The translations under genes and the position numbers were made by a program. Positions 1 through 9,218 of a DNA stretch of 64,000 nucleotides are shown here, one piece after another. Source of the stretch: Trichosporon coremiiforme (lineage: Eukaryota > Basidiomycota > Tremellomycetes > Trichosporonales > Trichosporonaceae); NCBI GenBank assembly GCA_039545355.1, contig BCJJ01000019.1, positions 184,076 through 248,075 of the forward strand, read 5' to 3'. Numbering within the stretch: the stretch's first letter is position 1; every line of letters starts with the position of its first letter. The notes beneath the pieces were generated by a model. That model did no database searches, had not been told where the DNA came from, and saw only the letters and a program-made list of their open reading frames with translations.

Positions 1-1687
1 ACAGGCCGCAGGTCAGTCAACGGATCAGCCAGCAGGCCGGGCTGGGGAAGGTTAAAGGGGTCCCTGTGCGTGGCGCCAGCGCTGGCAGCGCCAGAGGCGG
101 CACGGACAACCAGACCTCCCAGCGCCGACTACAGTACCCAAGCATGGCTCCACATGCTGCTTATTCTATTGTCCTCGTCTCTGTGGTGAATCAGTTACAA
201 GAAGACACGCCCGGGGTCTATGCACTAGTAACCTGAAACTGCCATGACAGATTGCGGCCGTGCGTGGGTTCCACCATTGACGCGGCAAGCGTTTGCGGCT
301 GACATAGATGGTGCCAGATAAGATCACAGTCACCCGCATGTCATAGGTCGCTCATACAGGCAGGTGTCCATTTGAGTACAACTGTCTGTCCGCCTCATTG
401 AAGGGGAACACTGCTTAGGAGAAGGGCAGACTCCAGCGTCGGCCTCGCGTCTACTACTCAGCCTGCGGCCTACGTCACCGGGACCGCTTCGCGCACCATA
501 GCACCTCAGCCTTCAGGATCGTTCATGCGGCTCGGTGTGTCAGACAACAAAGGAGGTCAGGACATACCGGAACAAGCCCCTCCAGAGTACGGGTGAGTAA
601 GACGAATCCGTGCGCTCGTCCAGCCTGCTGTAATGAGCAAGTCTCATTTGTTAAGGCTTGTCGAGTGTTACGATCTGCACGAATGCACAAGCCGGGGCCC
701 GCTAACGCCCACAAAATCCAGAACACCTATTATCACTTGCCGCGCAAAGGGCCAATCTAAGGTTGGATGAGCCCGATCCGACGCGACGGGCGCTCCCTCA
801 AACGCCTGGTCCCGCGATGTACCACGTAAGGCATTGTCACGGTGAAGCTCGTCTCCTAGCTAATGGGACGAGGTTCCAATGACGCACTCGATTAGGAGAT
901 CGTGGTCCCCAGTCGATTCACCTGCGTGTCGCTCCGAACGCCGAGTAAGACAGCATTGTCAGCGCACTCGACGACTCTTTGAGGCAAGTCTTCTTTCCCG
1001 GCGGACCCCAGCTTTGTCACACTGCCGAGAACAGTATACGCCTGAGGTATGTCTTCTAGCGCCTGAAACGGCTCTGTGCTCGTTCACAGTCACATGTAAG
1101 ATTCTGACCCCAAAAAGTATTGCCAGAGCGTAGGGCGATACGGCGGCGTAAGGGATGGGAACTGTGAGCAGAAGCTGCAAGCCTGCCACATCGTCTAGGG
1201 AACTGTCGGGGCAAAGAACGCAGATGTTCCAAGTTTCCTCTCTTCCTCGGTCGTCTCTACATAGCTTGGAGTGAATTCCTGTTGTTAGAAGCCTACAAAA
1301 GCTGCGTTCTAGAGAAGAACCCCTCGTCAGATGTCGCAGACATTGCCAGGTCGAGGTCCGATATCCATCCAGGAAAGGTGCGGCGATCATTTGGCTCACG
1401 CGACACCCACGCGAAAATGCATCCGCCGAATCACTGACCACTCGTGCTAAGCACCTCTCACAACAAAGCCAAGACCTCCGCCATCGATCTCTGTCATCGC
1501 CGTCACCCGATTCGGATCATCTATACCCAAAACGCCAGAGACGTCTGCGAACAAGGGGCGCCTTATATTCTAGAAGAATACAGCATCACTTTCTGCGAGG
1601 AAAAAAGCGAATCGACCCCGTCTCGTGACGCCATCACCTCCACCTTTCTTTTTGCGAATCAACACCCCAACCTAGATCTTATCCAAG
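1..1687. other. No gene recognised; TFIIS upstream region
   Basis: I see only short open frames on both strands, the longest being 160 codons at 959-1441 on the minus strand. None resembles a known protein, and none has the G/C third-position bias of the real genes. The last stretch before 1688 is pyrimidine-rich (about 1600-1680), as expected of a fungal core promoter and 5' leader for the TFIIS gene. No tRNA, repeat or mobile element is visible. Confidence 0.6.
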
Positions 1688-3248
1688 ATGCCGATGGACG
1701 CGACGGCCCTGACGGCCTCGGTGAAGGAACTGAACGAGGCGAGCGCTGGTGGCAAGTCTGAGGTGAGCTTCCGGGAGATCCTGGGCAAGCTAACAACCAG
1801 GACATCATCAGGCTTCTGAAGAAGCTCAAGGCTGAGGTTGAGCCCACCGAGGAGCTGCTGAGGGTGAGTCGCCTATCAAGAGTCACCGCATCCGGGCAAG
1901 CTGCTGCAATCACTGCGGAGCTAACATCAGACATCTCGCGCGGGTATCGCTGTCGGCAAACTCCGTCAGAACACGACGCCCGGCGTCTCGTCGCTGGCGA
2001 AGGAGATTGTGAAGCAGTGGAAGGAGGCTGTCGAGGAGAGCAAGCGGAAACGCAAGCGCGAGGCCGAGGCGGACGGCTCTGCGCCGAAGGACGACGCCGT
2101 GAAGCGCGTCAAGGCTACGTCAGTGGCTCCGTCAAGTGGCGCCGCGTCTCCCGCCGCGTCGACACCGGCTGGTAGCGGTGGCGACCCTCGCAGCCCCAAG
2201 AGCCCGGCACCGCTTACGACGATTGACAGCACCCGCACCACGCCGCGCAACTCGAAGACGGATGACATGGTGTCTCGCCTCCGGAGCGACAGCACCGATG
2301 CCGCTTCCGAGGATGTCCGCGACAAGTGCGTCGTTATGATGTACGATGCCCTTGCTTCGGACTCGAATGCCGGTGAGCCACGACAGTCTGTACGATAGCT
2401 GACATCAGACAAGAAGACAATCGCCGAGCGGGCAATTGGCATCGAGCGCGAGGCGTTCAAGCTGCTCAAGTTCAACTCGGGCAACGAGTACCGGGCCAGT
2501 ACGTACCCGAGGGTTTCAGGACGAGTTGTGCTAACCGGACCCAGAGATGCGCTCGCTCTTCCTCAACATCAAGGACAAGGGCAACCCCGGTCTCCGCAAC
2601 GAGATTGTCCTCGGCCAGGTCACGCCGGACAAGGTCGTGCGGATGAGCAAGGAGGAGATGGCGTCGGAGAGCGTGCGCCTGCTGAACGAGAAGCTCGCGG
2701 AGAAGAACCTGTTCAAGGCCAAGGCCGTCGGTGTAACTCAGGTGAGTAAACACGATGGACGCGGGGTGCTCTGTAACCCCTGTGCGGGCAGACTGTTTGG
2801 AACGCTCCGCGTCTCTGCCTTATCAGAGGACATGTGGTCAGGAGGCAACCTAAGGAACAGCGGCTGAGCGACGGGCCGGCCCCTATCGGATAAGTGCAAG
2901 ACACATGCTAACATAATGCAGGCCGAGACGGACGCGTTCAAGTGCTCAAGATGTCAGCAGCGCAAGTGCACGTACTACCAGATGCAGACGCGTTCTGCAG
3001 ACGAGCCTATGACTGTGAGTGGACGAGTTATCATGCTCTTCGGGGAATTCGGCCGGTTAACGCGCAGACCTTCGTAACGTATGTGCTGCCAAGCTATGAA
3101 GTTACCGTGTGGAGGATGCTGACCCTGGGGCTGATTGTCCGTCCTACGCCGTTCATTAATACAGGTGCACGGTGAGTTAGCTAATCAGCAGATGGAGAGC
3201 GGGGACTGATGTCCGCAGAACTGTGGCAACAAGTGGAAGTTCAGTTGA
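1688..3248 (+). CDS. DST1: Transcription elongation factor TFIIS (S-II), nine exons
   Basis: TFIIS rescues backtracked RNA polymerase II by stimulating transcript cleavage. Exons as read: 1688-1762, 1801-1863, 1931-2372, 2409-2498, 2545-2741, 2922-3014, 3068-3078, 3165-3171, 3219-3248; 1008 nt, 335 aa. Domain order is an N-terminal LW-type helical bundle (residues ~1-75), a charged Ser/Pro linker with a KRKRKRE stretch, the central polymerase-binding domain ([14 protein letters not shown], then [14 protein letters not shown]), and a C-terminal zinc ribbon (CSRCQQRKC, the catalytic acidic hairpin [23 protein letters not shown]). The length is close to the yeast protein (about 309 aa). The third zinc cysteine is supplied only by the 7-nt exon at 3165-3171, which also restores frame. 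The start ATG is the first in frame; a second Met lies two codons later. The identification is very secure; the microexon pair is the only unusual part of the model. Confidence 0.93.
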
Positions 3249-3849
3249 TCGGCGGAGCGACGACGGAGTGGTGGTTGGACTGTGTATTGTTGAGATGTAT
3301 GAGAATGAGCATGCGTTGCTACATTGCATGGAGCAACTATTCGAGATCCGGCTGATTAAGATGCATGGCATCACCCACAGCATCATCCGCAAACAGGCGG
3401 TACGCAGCGTTGTTGGGATGCTGCAGATGTTTGCTGAGTCATGCGCTTACCTAATGAAGCCACGTGTCACGGGGGATGGCGTCTTGCTATCGGATTTTCG
3501 ATTCGTGGAAAATGAGTAGTCCGGCAGCGGCTGGCACCGTTTCCACGCTCGTCGGCAAGTCACCAGTCCCTGGTACTGGTCCTCGCCGGCAACGGAGTCC
3601 GAACCTTTATCAAGTCTCTACCATCTTGTCTTTTTTCCTTTCCTCCAAACCATTTTGCCCACCACGTCTTTCCTCACGCGATCAACAACCAGGGCTCGCC
3701 TCCCCCGCCTAGCCTCTCATCGCCGCTTCATCTTTTCTGCGCCACCCCCCTCAGCTCCCCCAGCTACCGCTACGCGCCTCGCCCCTCTCTCGACTCTCTC
3801 GTCGAACGACACTAAAATCCCCGCCAGCCCCCCTCCGCGAACAAACACC
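3249..3849 (+). promoter_or_regulatory. TFIIS 3' end / TRR1 promoter and pyrimidine-rich leader
   Basis: This 600-bp spacer holds no gene. It contains a TGAGTCA heptamer at 3435-3441 (AP-1/Gcn4/Yap-type site) and a CACGTG E-box at 3461-3466. It then becomes strongly C/T-rich from about 3600 to 3849, typical of fungal TSS regions and 5' leaders. The stretch 3655-3849 is open in the TRR1 frame without any ATG; see the finding on a possible non-AUG mitochondrial isoform. Binding of any factor is inference. Confidence 0.4.
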
Positions 3850-4941
3850 ATGGCTCCCGTCCCGTTCAAGGTCCAGGACCCGCCCACGAACGGTCCCCGT
3901 TCGACCAAGAAGCACTCCGAGGTCGTTATCATTGGCTCCGGACCTGCCGGCCACACCGCCGCCATCTACCTCGCTCGTGCCAACCTGAACCCCGTCATGT
4001 ACGAGGGCATGCTCGCCAACGGCTTCGCCCCCGGAGGTCAGCTCACGACGACGACTGACGTCGAGAACTTCCCTGGTTTCCCCGAGGGTGTCACTGGCCC
4101 CGAGATGATGGACAAGTTCCGCGCCCAGTCCGAGCGCTTCGGCACTGAGATCATCACTGAGACTGTCGCCAAGGTCGACCTCTCCATCCGTCCTTTCAAG
4201 TACTGGGTCGAGGGCGAGGAGGCCGAGGAGGACTTCATGACTGCTGATACGTAAGCATTTTTGGCTGACATAGCAACACTCTAAGGTCGCGAGCTGACGT
4301 ACAGCATCATCATCGCCACCGGTGCCTCGGCCAAGCGCATGCACATCCCCGGTGAGGAGACCTACTGGCAGAGCGGTATCTCGGCTTGCGCTGTCTGCGA
4401 CGGTGCCGTCCCCATCTTCCGCAACAAGCCCCTCGCCGTTGTTGGTGGCGGTGACTCTGCCGCCGAGGAGGCCATGTACCTGACGAAGTACGGTTCCATC
4501 GTCCACGTTCTTGTCCGCCGTGACGAGCTTCGCGCGTCAAAGATCATGGCGAAGCGTCTCCTCGCGAACCCTAAGATCAAGGTCGAGTGGAACACTGTCC
4601 CGATCGAGGCCAAGGGCGACAACGACCTCCTTACCGGCCTGGTCCTGAAGGACACGAAGACTGGCGAGACGCGCGAGCTTCCCGTCAACGGTCTGTTCTA
4701 CGCCATCGGCCACGTCCCCGCCACCTCGCTCGTCAAGGGCCAGGTCGAGACGGACGCCGACGGCTACATCGTCACCATCCCCGGCACGGCCGAGACGAGC
4801 GTCAAGGGTGTCTTCGCCGCCGGTGACGTCCAGGACAAGCGATACCGCCAGGCCATCACCTCGGCCGGCTCGGGCTGCATGGCCGCGCTCGAGGCTGAGC
4901 GCCTCCTCGCCGAGGAGGAGGATGAGAAGCCCAAGAACTGA
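3850..4941 (+). CDS. TRR1: Thioredoxin reductase (low-Mr, NADPH-dependent)
   Basis: This FAD enzyme transfers electrons from NADPH to thioredoxin and is central to peroxide defence and ribonucleotide reduction. Exons 3850-4250 and 4305-4941 give 345 aa, a normal length for fungal Trr1. Visible motifs: the FAD-binding [10 protein letters not shown] near the N-terminus, the redox-active CAVCDG (CxxC) encoded early in exon 2, the NADPH-binding [10 protein letters not shown], and the C-terminal FAD motif [18 protein letters not shown]. The intron has a GTAAGC donor, a CTGAC branch and a TACAG acceptor, and splicing splits a Thr codon. I chose the ATG at 3850 because it has a good context (ACCATGG) and no upstream in-frame ATG exists. 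Two oddities: the frame stays open upstream to a TTG at 3655, with an Arg-rich presequence-like peptide, and downstream of the TGA it reads on for 35 coding-like codons to TAG at 5047-5049. Confidence 0.96.
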
Positions 4942-5049
4942 CTGGACAGGGCGGAGGGAGAGAAGCAGATGCAGGAGGAGCACGAGTCGCAGCAGCACGA
5001 GTCGCAGGAGGAGGAGCCCCGCCGCAAGCGGGCGCGCCACAGCTCGTAG
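4942..5049 (+). other. In-frame, coding-like extension behind the TRR1 stop
   Basis: Directly after the TGA at 4939-4941 the same frame runs 35 sense codons before TAG (5047-5049). Thirty-four of the 35 codons end in G or C, and the second positions are A-rich, the three-base pattern of the upstream gene. The peptide is Glu/Gln-rich (EEHESQQHESQEEE) and ends in PRRKRARHSS, which resembles a basic nuclear localisation signal. No GT donor precedes the stop that could splice it out. It could be a stop-codon readthrough tail (the TGA is followed by C), a C-terminus recently lost to a nonsense change, or a chance GAG/CAG-rich 3' UTR. Confidence 0.4.
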
Positions 5050-5683
5050 CAGTGCGAGCACACTAGACTAGACATATGCATGGCCACCTCTTGTAGTTCA
5101 AACGATTGCGGCGAGCGTGTTGCAACCACTTACTCTCTTCGGGATCAACACAAAGCTGAGCGTTTAAGCGAGCGTGCCATAAAATTCCTTGCCACCAGTG
5201 GCAAAGACACTTTCAGTGCCAGATAGAGTTCGCAGCAGCTGCGGTATCGGTACAGATTCCCGAAGTTCGAAAATGACGACGGCCGATGCGGCGGGTAACT
5301 GACGCAATCTTGCGAGCTCATGATAACCGATGCACCGATGGGACCTGATGATGCTGACGGACATCGGGTGCAGGCGGCTGGCTGACAGTATTCATTGCTC
5401 ATGAACGGGTAAGCCAGGGCAGGCTGCTTCCCACGCTCCATTCAGCATACCAGCGTCAGATCAGTCAACAAGCATTCGAGGGGTCAGTTAGCAAACGACA
5501 AGAGAAGACAGAGTGCAGCAGATCCGGGACGCTTTCAAGACATGGCATATCCTTCGTTTGGCGTACTAGAAACACAAGGTAGACAAAAGGACAGAAGTGA
5601 ACGTCCTGTGGAGGGGACGTTTTGCCCGCAACGCTGCGTTGCGTTGCGTTGCGTTGCGTTGCGCTGCGCGGCAGCAGGCTGGG
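5050..5683. other. Convergent 3' spacer between TRR1 and heme oxygenase
   Basis: The two genes are tail-to-tail here. Apart from a tandem repeat near 5635-5669, I see no ORF with coding character, no tRNA and no element. It presumably holds both 3' UTRs and polyadenylation sites. Confidence 0.6.
5635..5669 (+). repeat. Pentanucleotide repeat TGCGT x5 then TGCGC x2
   Basis: Seven head-to-tail 5-mers are visible. They lie just beyond the heme oxygenase stop codon, in its likely 3' UTR. Copy number is probably variable between strains (inference). Confidence 0.9.
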
Positions 5684-7111
5684 CTATAGCAAGAACCTGC
5701 GCTGTTTCGCTGCGATGCGCCTTAGGAGCTGTTCGTTTTCGATCCACCACGGCACGACTTTTGCTTCGAACCAGTCTGTCGCCTTGTCGACGACAGGTTT
5801 CACGTACGGCTCGGCGTATGGCTGGGCGGCCTGGACGGCGTATAGGCCAACGAGGGCGCAGAGGGCGAAGACGGCGAAGCGCATCGCGTGGTCGGTCAGG
5901 CTCAGCACGGGGGGTGGGTTCAGGTCGCGGCGGCGCTGTTCCTCAATCTGCTTCTTCTCAAAGTAGCGCACCTTGGCGCGGGGTGGGGGGTTGATGAGCG
6001 CGAAGATCTCGGTGTTGAGCAAGAAAGCGTCATTCGCCTCGCGCACGAGAGCCTTCTTGAGCTCGCGGTCGTCCCCGCCGCCCTGGTTCATGCCGCGGCG
6101 GTACCAGTTCTTGACCTCTGCGAGCTTCTTCTTGCGCTCGCCGACCGTCTCCTCGCCCGTGACGGCGGCAGAGGTGTCGTCCGACAGGTCGAAGTAGTAG
6201 AACCGCCGCCCGTCGAGCCCGTCGAGGCCGTATGCACGGCGCAACTTCGCGCCGATGATTTGGCCACCGGACAGGTCGCCGAGGTAACGGACGTAGGCGT
6301 GCGCGAGGAGGAGGGGGCACTTGCGCTCGTCGCCCGAGAGCGCGTTGATGCGGTCCAGGTAGCGCGCGAGGCGGGGCGGGGTGCTGACGAACACCTCCTC
6401 GATGAACGCAGGCATCGGGAAGGGGGCCGTGATGCCGTGCTTGCGGCCAGAGGGCTTGAGCGACCATGCAGGCAGGCGGTTCAGGAGGAACTTGATGTCC
6501 GCCGCGAGCGTGTCGGCACGGCGCAGCAGCTCCGGGTTGTAAGTCGGGGCAAGAACCGGGTGCTGCGCGTGCACGTCGAGGCCGCGCTCGAGCGCGCTGT
6601 GGGAGTCAGCAACTCTGCCCACATGGTGACATGCGCCACCTCTGGAACCACAGCCATGTCACGAAAGTCACTGGCGGGGTGTTCCAAGTTGCTGGTGGGT
6701 GGCCAATCGCGCCGACACTTACTCGTAAACACGCCAGAGGATCGCGAGCCAGCGGACATACTCCTGCAGCTCGAGCTGGCCCTGGGTCAGCGCAATGGCG
6801 CCGTCAGAGTTCTCGGCCTTGGTGTGCGCGCGCTTTGTGCCCTCGCGGAGGAGCTCGGCGGTGGGAGCCGAGTAGTCGAGGTCGCCGAACTCGTCGTCTT
6901 CGTCGGGGGTCGTGATGCCCGAGCTGGAGCTGGCGGCATCCGATGAGCTCGAGTTGGTGCTCTCGAGCGAAGGGCGAGAGGCAATGGCGGGGTGGCCCTC
7001 GGGGACGGCGCCGTCCGAGGTGTGTGCGACGGGGCACATACCTTTGGGCACGCCGTTGGGCAAGACGGGGGGAGGCGCATCAGCGCTGCTGTGCGCGACG
7101 GGGCACGACAT
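5684..7111 (-). CDS. HMX1: Heme oxygenase, membrane-anchored, with N-terminal CP motifs
   Basis: Heme oxygenase opens heme to biliverdin, CO and Fe2+, for iron recycling and heme detoxification. Exons (minus) are 7111-6723 and 6596-5684; the splice joins VY(D)ALERGLD and gives 433 aa. The family proximal histidine is H96 in TKRAHTKAEN, and the distal-helix signature appears as LLAHAYVRYLGDLSGGQ. Near residues 368-387 there is one hydrophobic segment (FAVFALCALVGLYAV), the usual ER tail anchor, here followed by an unusually long tail of about 46 residues. The N-terminus carries two CPVAH motifs (C3, C26) ahead of a Ser/Asp-rich linker, so the catalytic domain begins only near residue 80. I chose the ATG at 7111 because the upstream in-frame codons lack an ATG. 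It is convergent with TRR1. Family assignment is certain; the symbol follows yeast HMX1. Confidence 0.93.
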
Positions 7112-7272
7112 GGCGATTACAGTCGGTGTGTTGGGCGGGGCAAGCAGTGAGTGATGGTGGAGAAGGAGAAGGCAAAAGGAAAAAGACGATGCATGCAAGG
7201 GTCAGTCGGAGAGGTCGCGGAATCCAGAATCCATGAGAGTCAACGCTTGGCGGCGCGCCCGGGGCGGTCAGG

Positions 7273-7303
7273 TCAGCGGCTCAGCGGCTCAGCGGCCAGC
7301 GGC
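7273..7303 (+). repeat. Octamer repeat TCAGCGGC, about 4 copies
   Basis: Three perfect TCAGCGGC units and a fourth lacking its first base lie head-to-tail, about 160 bp upstream of the heme oxygenase start codon. Confidence 0.85.
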
Positions 7304-7346
7304 AATCTATCAGATATCTGTGTGGGGTACGCAGGTACGGCTGCAT

Positions 7347-7370
7347 GGCTGGGCTGGGCTGGGCTGGCTG
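7347..7370 (+). repeat. GGCTG-type pentamer repeat
   Basis: Four to five consecutive GGGCT/GGCTG units form a short microsatellite in the heme oxygenase upstream region. No function is apparent. Confidence 0.8.
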
Positions 7371-9218
7371 AATGCATCCACCTTGGCGAGCCAGCAGGTT
7401 CCGGCCATCCCTCGCAGGCTGCGCCTGTACCTGTGCTGAATGTACTCGGCGTCCAGCCCCGGGCCATGCACCACGGCGCAGGCAAAGTACAGGCCGTACG
7501 CCGGGTATGCACAGGGTAAAGGACCAGAGGGCGCATCCGGCGCATCGTACCGTGGGTGGCGAAGAATTTTCGGCCGACCAGTCGAATGGCTCTCAGCGCG
7601 ACTGAACTCTCAAGATGGCGTCAACTCACTTTTTTCGGACTCGAGCGACACAACATTGTCCCCAGTGTGAGAGTTTACTGGTCACTCGGGTGTACCGGTG
7701 TCACGGAGCCCCTCGCGCGTTCGCGGCCATTATCTGATATGCGCTAGCCAGAGGGGTTTTCGCCGAGACCGTGACGTTTTCCCTGCTCTCTTTGCACGCT
7801 TCCTTCTGGCTTGTGTCACCATCAAAGCACGTTCTTCTGAGCCGTCTGGGAGGAAAATCCTTCTCACGCCGCAGTCAAGAAATAAGTCGCAGCTATTTTC
7901 GACGCAGACGTATGTGGAACTCTGAAGACTGGTATTTGCTGCGGTGTTTTATCCTCCTTCCGTTATCGGCACTGCCCGGCAGACCTTGAGAGGCTCAAGT
8001 GGAGTGGAGGCCAGCCAGCTGAAAACATTATCAGCGCCCATCCTTGACGAGGTTCAGGATCACGCAAACTCAGTCACCGCTGCTTGGCAGCGCGGGCTGT
8101 CTTGGCAACACAGGCATCACATTCCGAGTGCACGCGACAGCTTCTAGGGTGACGGCTCCTATCGCTCGTATCGCCGTTTCCGCTGCGTTGCAGTCGCGAA
8201 CGCTCAACTTGCTTTTGCGGTCGTGAGAAATCAGGGTGAAGGACGAAGGGGGTCTACATGTCTTAGAGCTCTGACTGATGTGACCATGATGCAAGGAAGG
8301 GCCGATCGGCAGGTGAGAGACGATGATGCGACTCCTGTAAGGTACAATCAGCTGGATACAGTGATCAGCAAGCTGCCTTCCTTGCTCCTTCAAACTGGCC
8401 GCTTCGCAGCGTTCCTTCTCTTTTCCGACGTGCTCTCAGCTCTCCCTCCTTCCACTGCCAGTTACACACTTGATCCACTGCCCCGTAACCGCCGCGTCTC
8501 CCAGCTTGTGCCAATGTCTTGCATCTACACCACCAACCGCATGGATCGCCGTGGACCAGCGAGCCCATGAGGAGCAGATCCGCACTCCAGCCCCAGCTGA
8601 CAGTCGTACAGACATGCTGACCTTGCACGCCCGCTGCAACTGGTCTGTCGTTACCTCCAGCCCTGCTACCCCCATACAGCCGATGAGGAGCCGACAAACT
8701 GCCGACGATGACCGGAAAGCCTTTGCATGGAAGGCTTAAAAGTCGAAAGGTCCAAAGTCAGTCGCCAGACCAACCGGAAATTCGGCCTGGGAGACACAAG
8801 AACAGGAGGAGGGCTGGGCAAGAATGTCCAGAGGCCTTGGCTGTTCTGCATCGGGCTGACCGGCCCATGCCAATCAACGCGCATTCCTTGATACCGATGT
8901 CGCGTGGGTGCCAACTGCATGCGGTGTTTTGCCATCTTGCAGAACGTGACTGTAGCTGAGAGCGTGATATGGATACCGCAGGGCCGTGCATGCACTAAAC
9001 TGTCGCTGCCTGAATCCAAAGGCGACCGCTTCAATTCACTCGCTCGTTCCCAAGGAGTTAGTGTTTGCTCCCGTCCCATCTACCTTATCAGATAGTCACA
9101 GCGGATCCGCAGGCCGCACGGTGCACTGGCTGTGAGCCCACCAACAACAGCGGGAAGCTTCCTGTAGCTCGCGGTGAATCAAATGAATGCAATCAGTCTA
9201 CAACATAGACGCTCAACG

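Larger units (their letters stand above)
7112..9218. other. Intergenic: heme oxygenase promoter and Yvc1 3' side
   Basis: This 2.1-kb spacer has no convincing gene. Immediately upstream of the heme oxygenase ATG the minus strand is pyrimidine-rich, as for a core promoter. Two short tandem repeats occur at 7273-7303 and 7347-7370. Remaining ORFs are short and lack the codon bias of neighbouring genes. Confidence 0.6.

Noticed and set aside
3079..3164. Reading through from the TFIIS 11-nt exon ([11 protein letters not shown]...)
   Set aside because: It lacks the two zinc cysteines and the NCGNKW motif; a GTATGT donor sits exactly where the family sequence diverges.
4920..4950. Intron removing the TRR1 stop (CTGACTGGACAG looks like branch site plus acceptor)
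   Set aside because: No GT donor exists in the preceding part of the exon that would keep the conserved C-terminus, and branch-to-acceptor spacing is too short.
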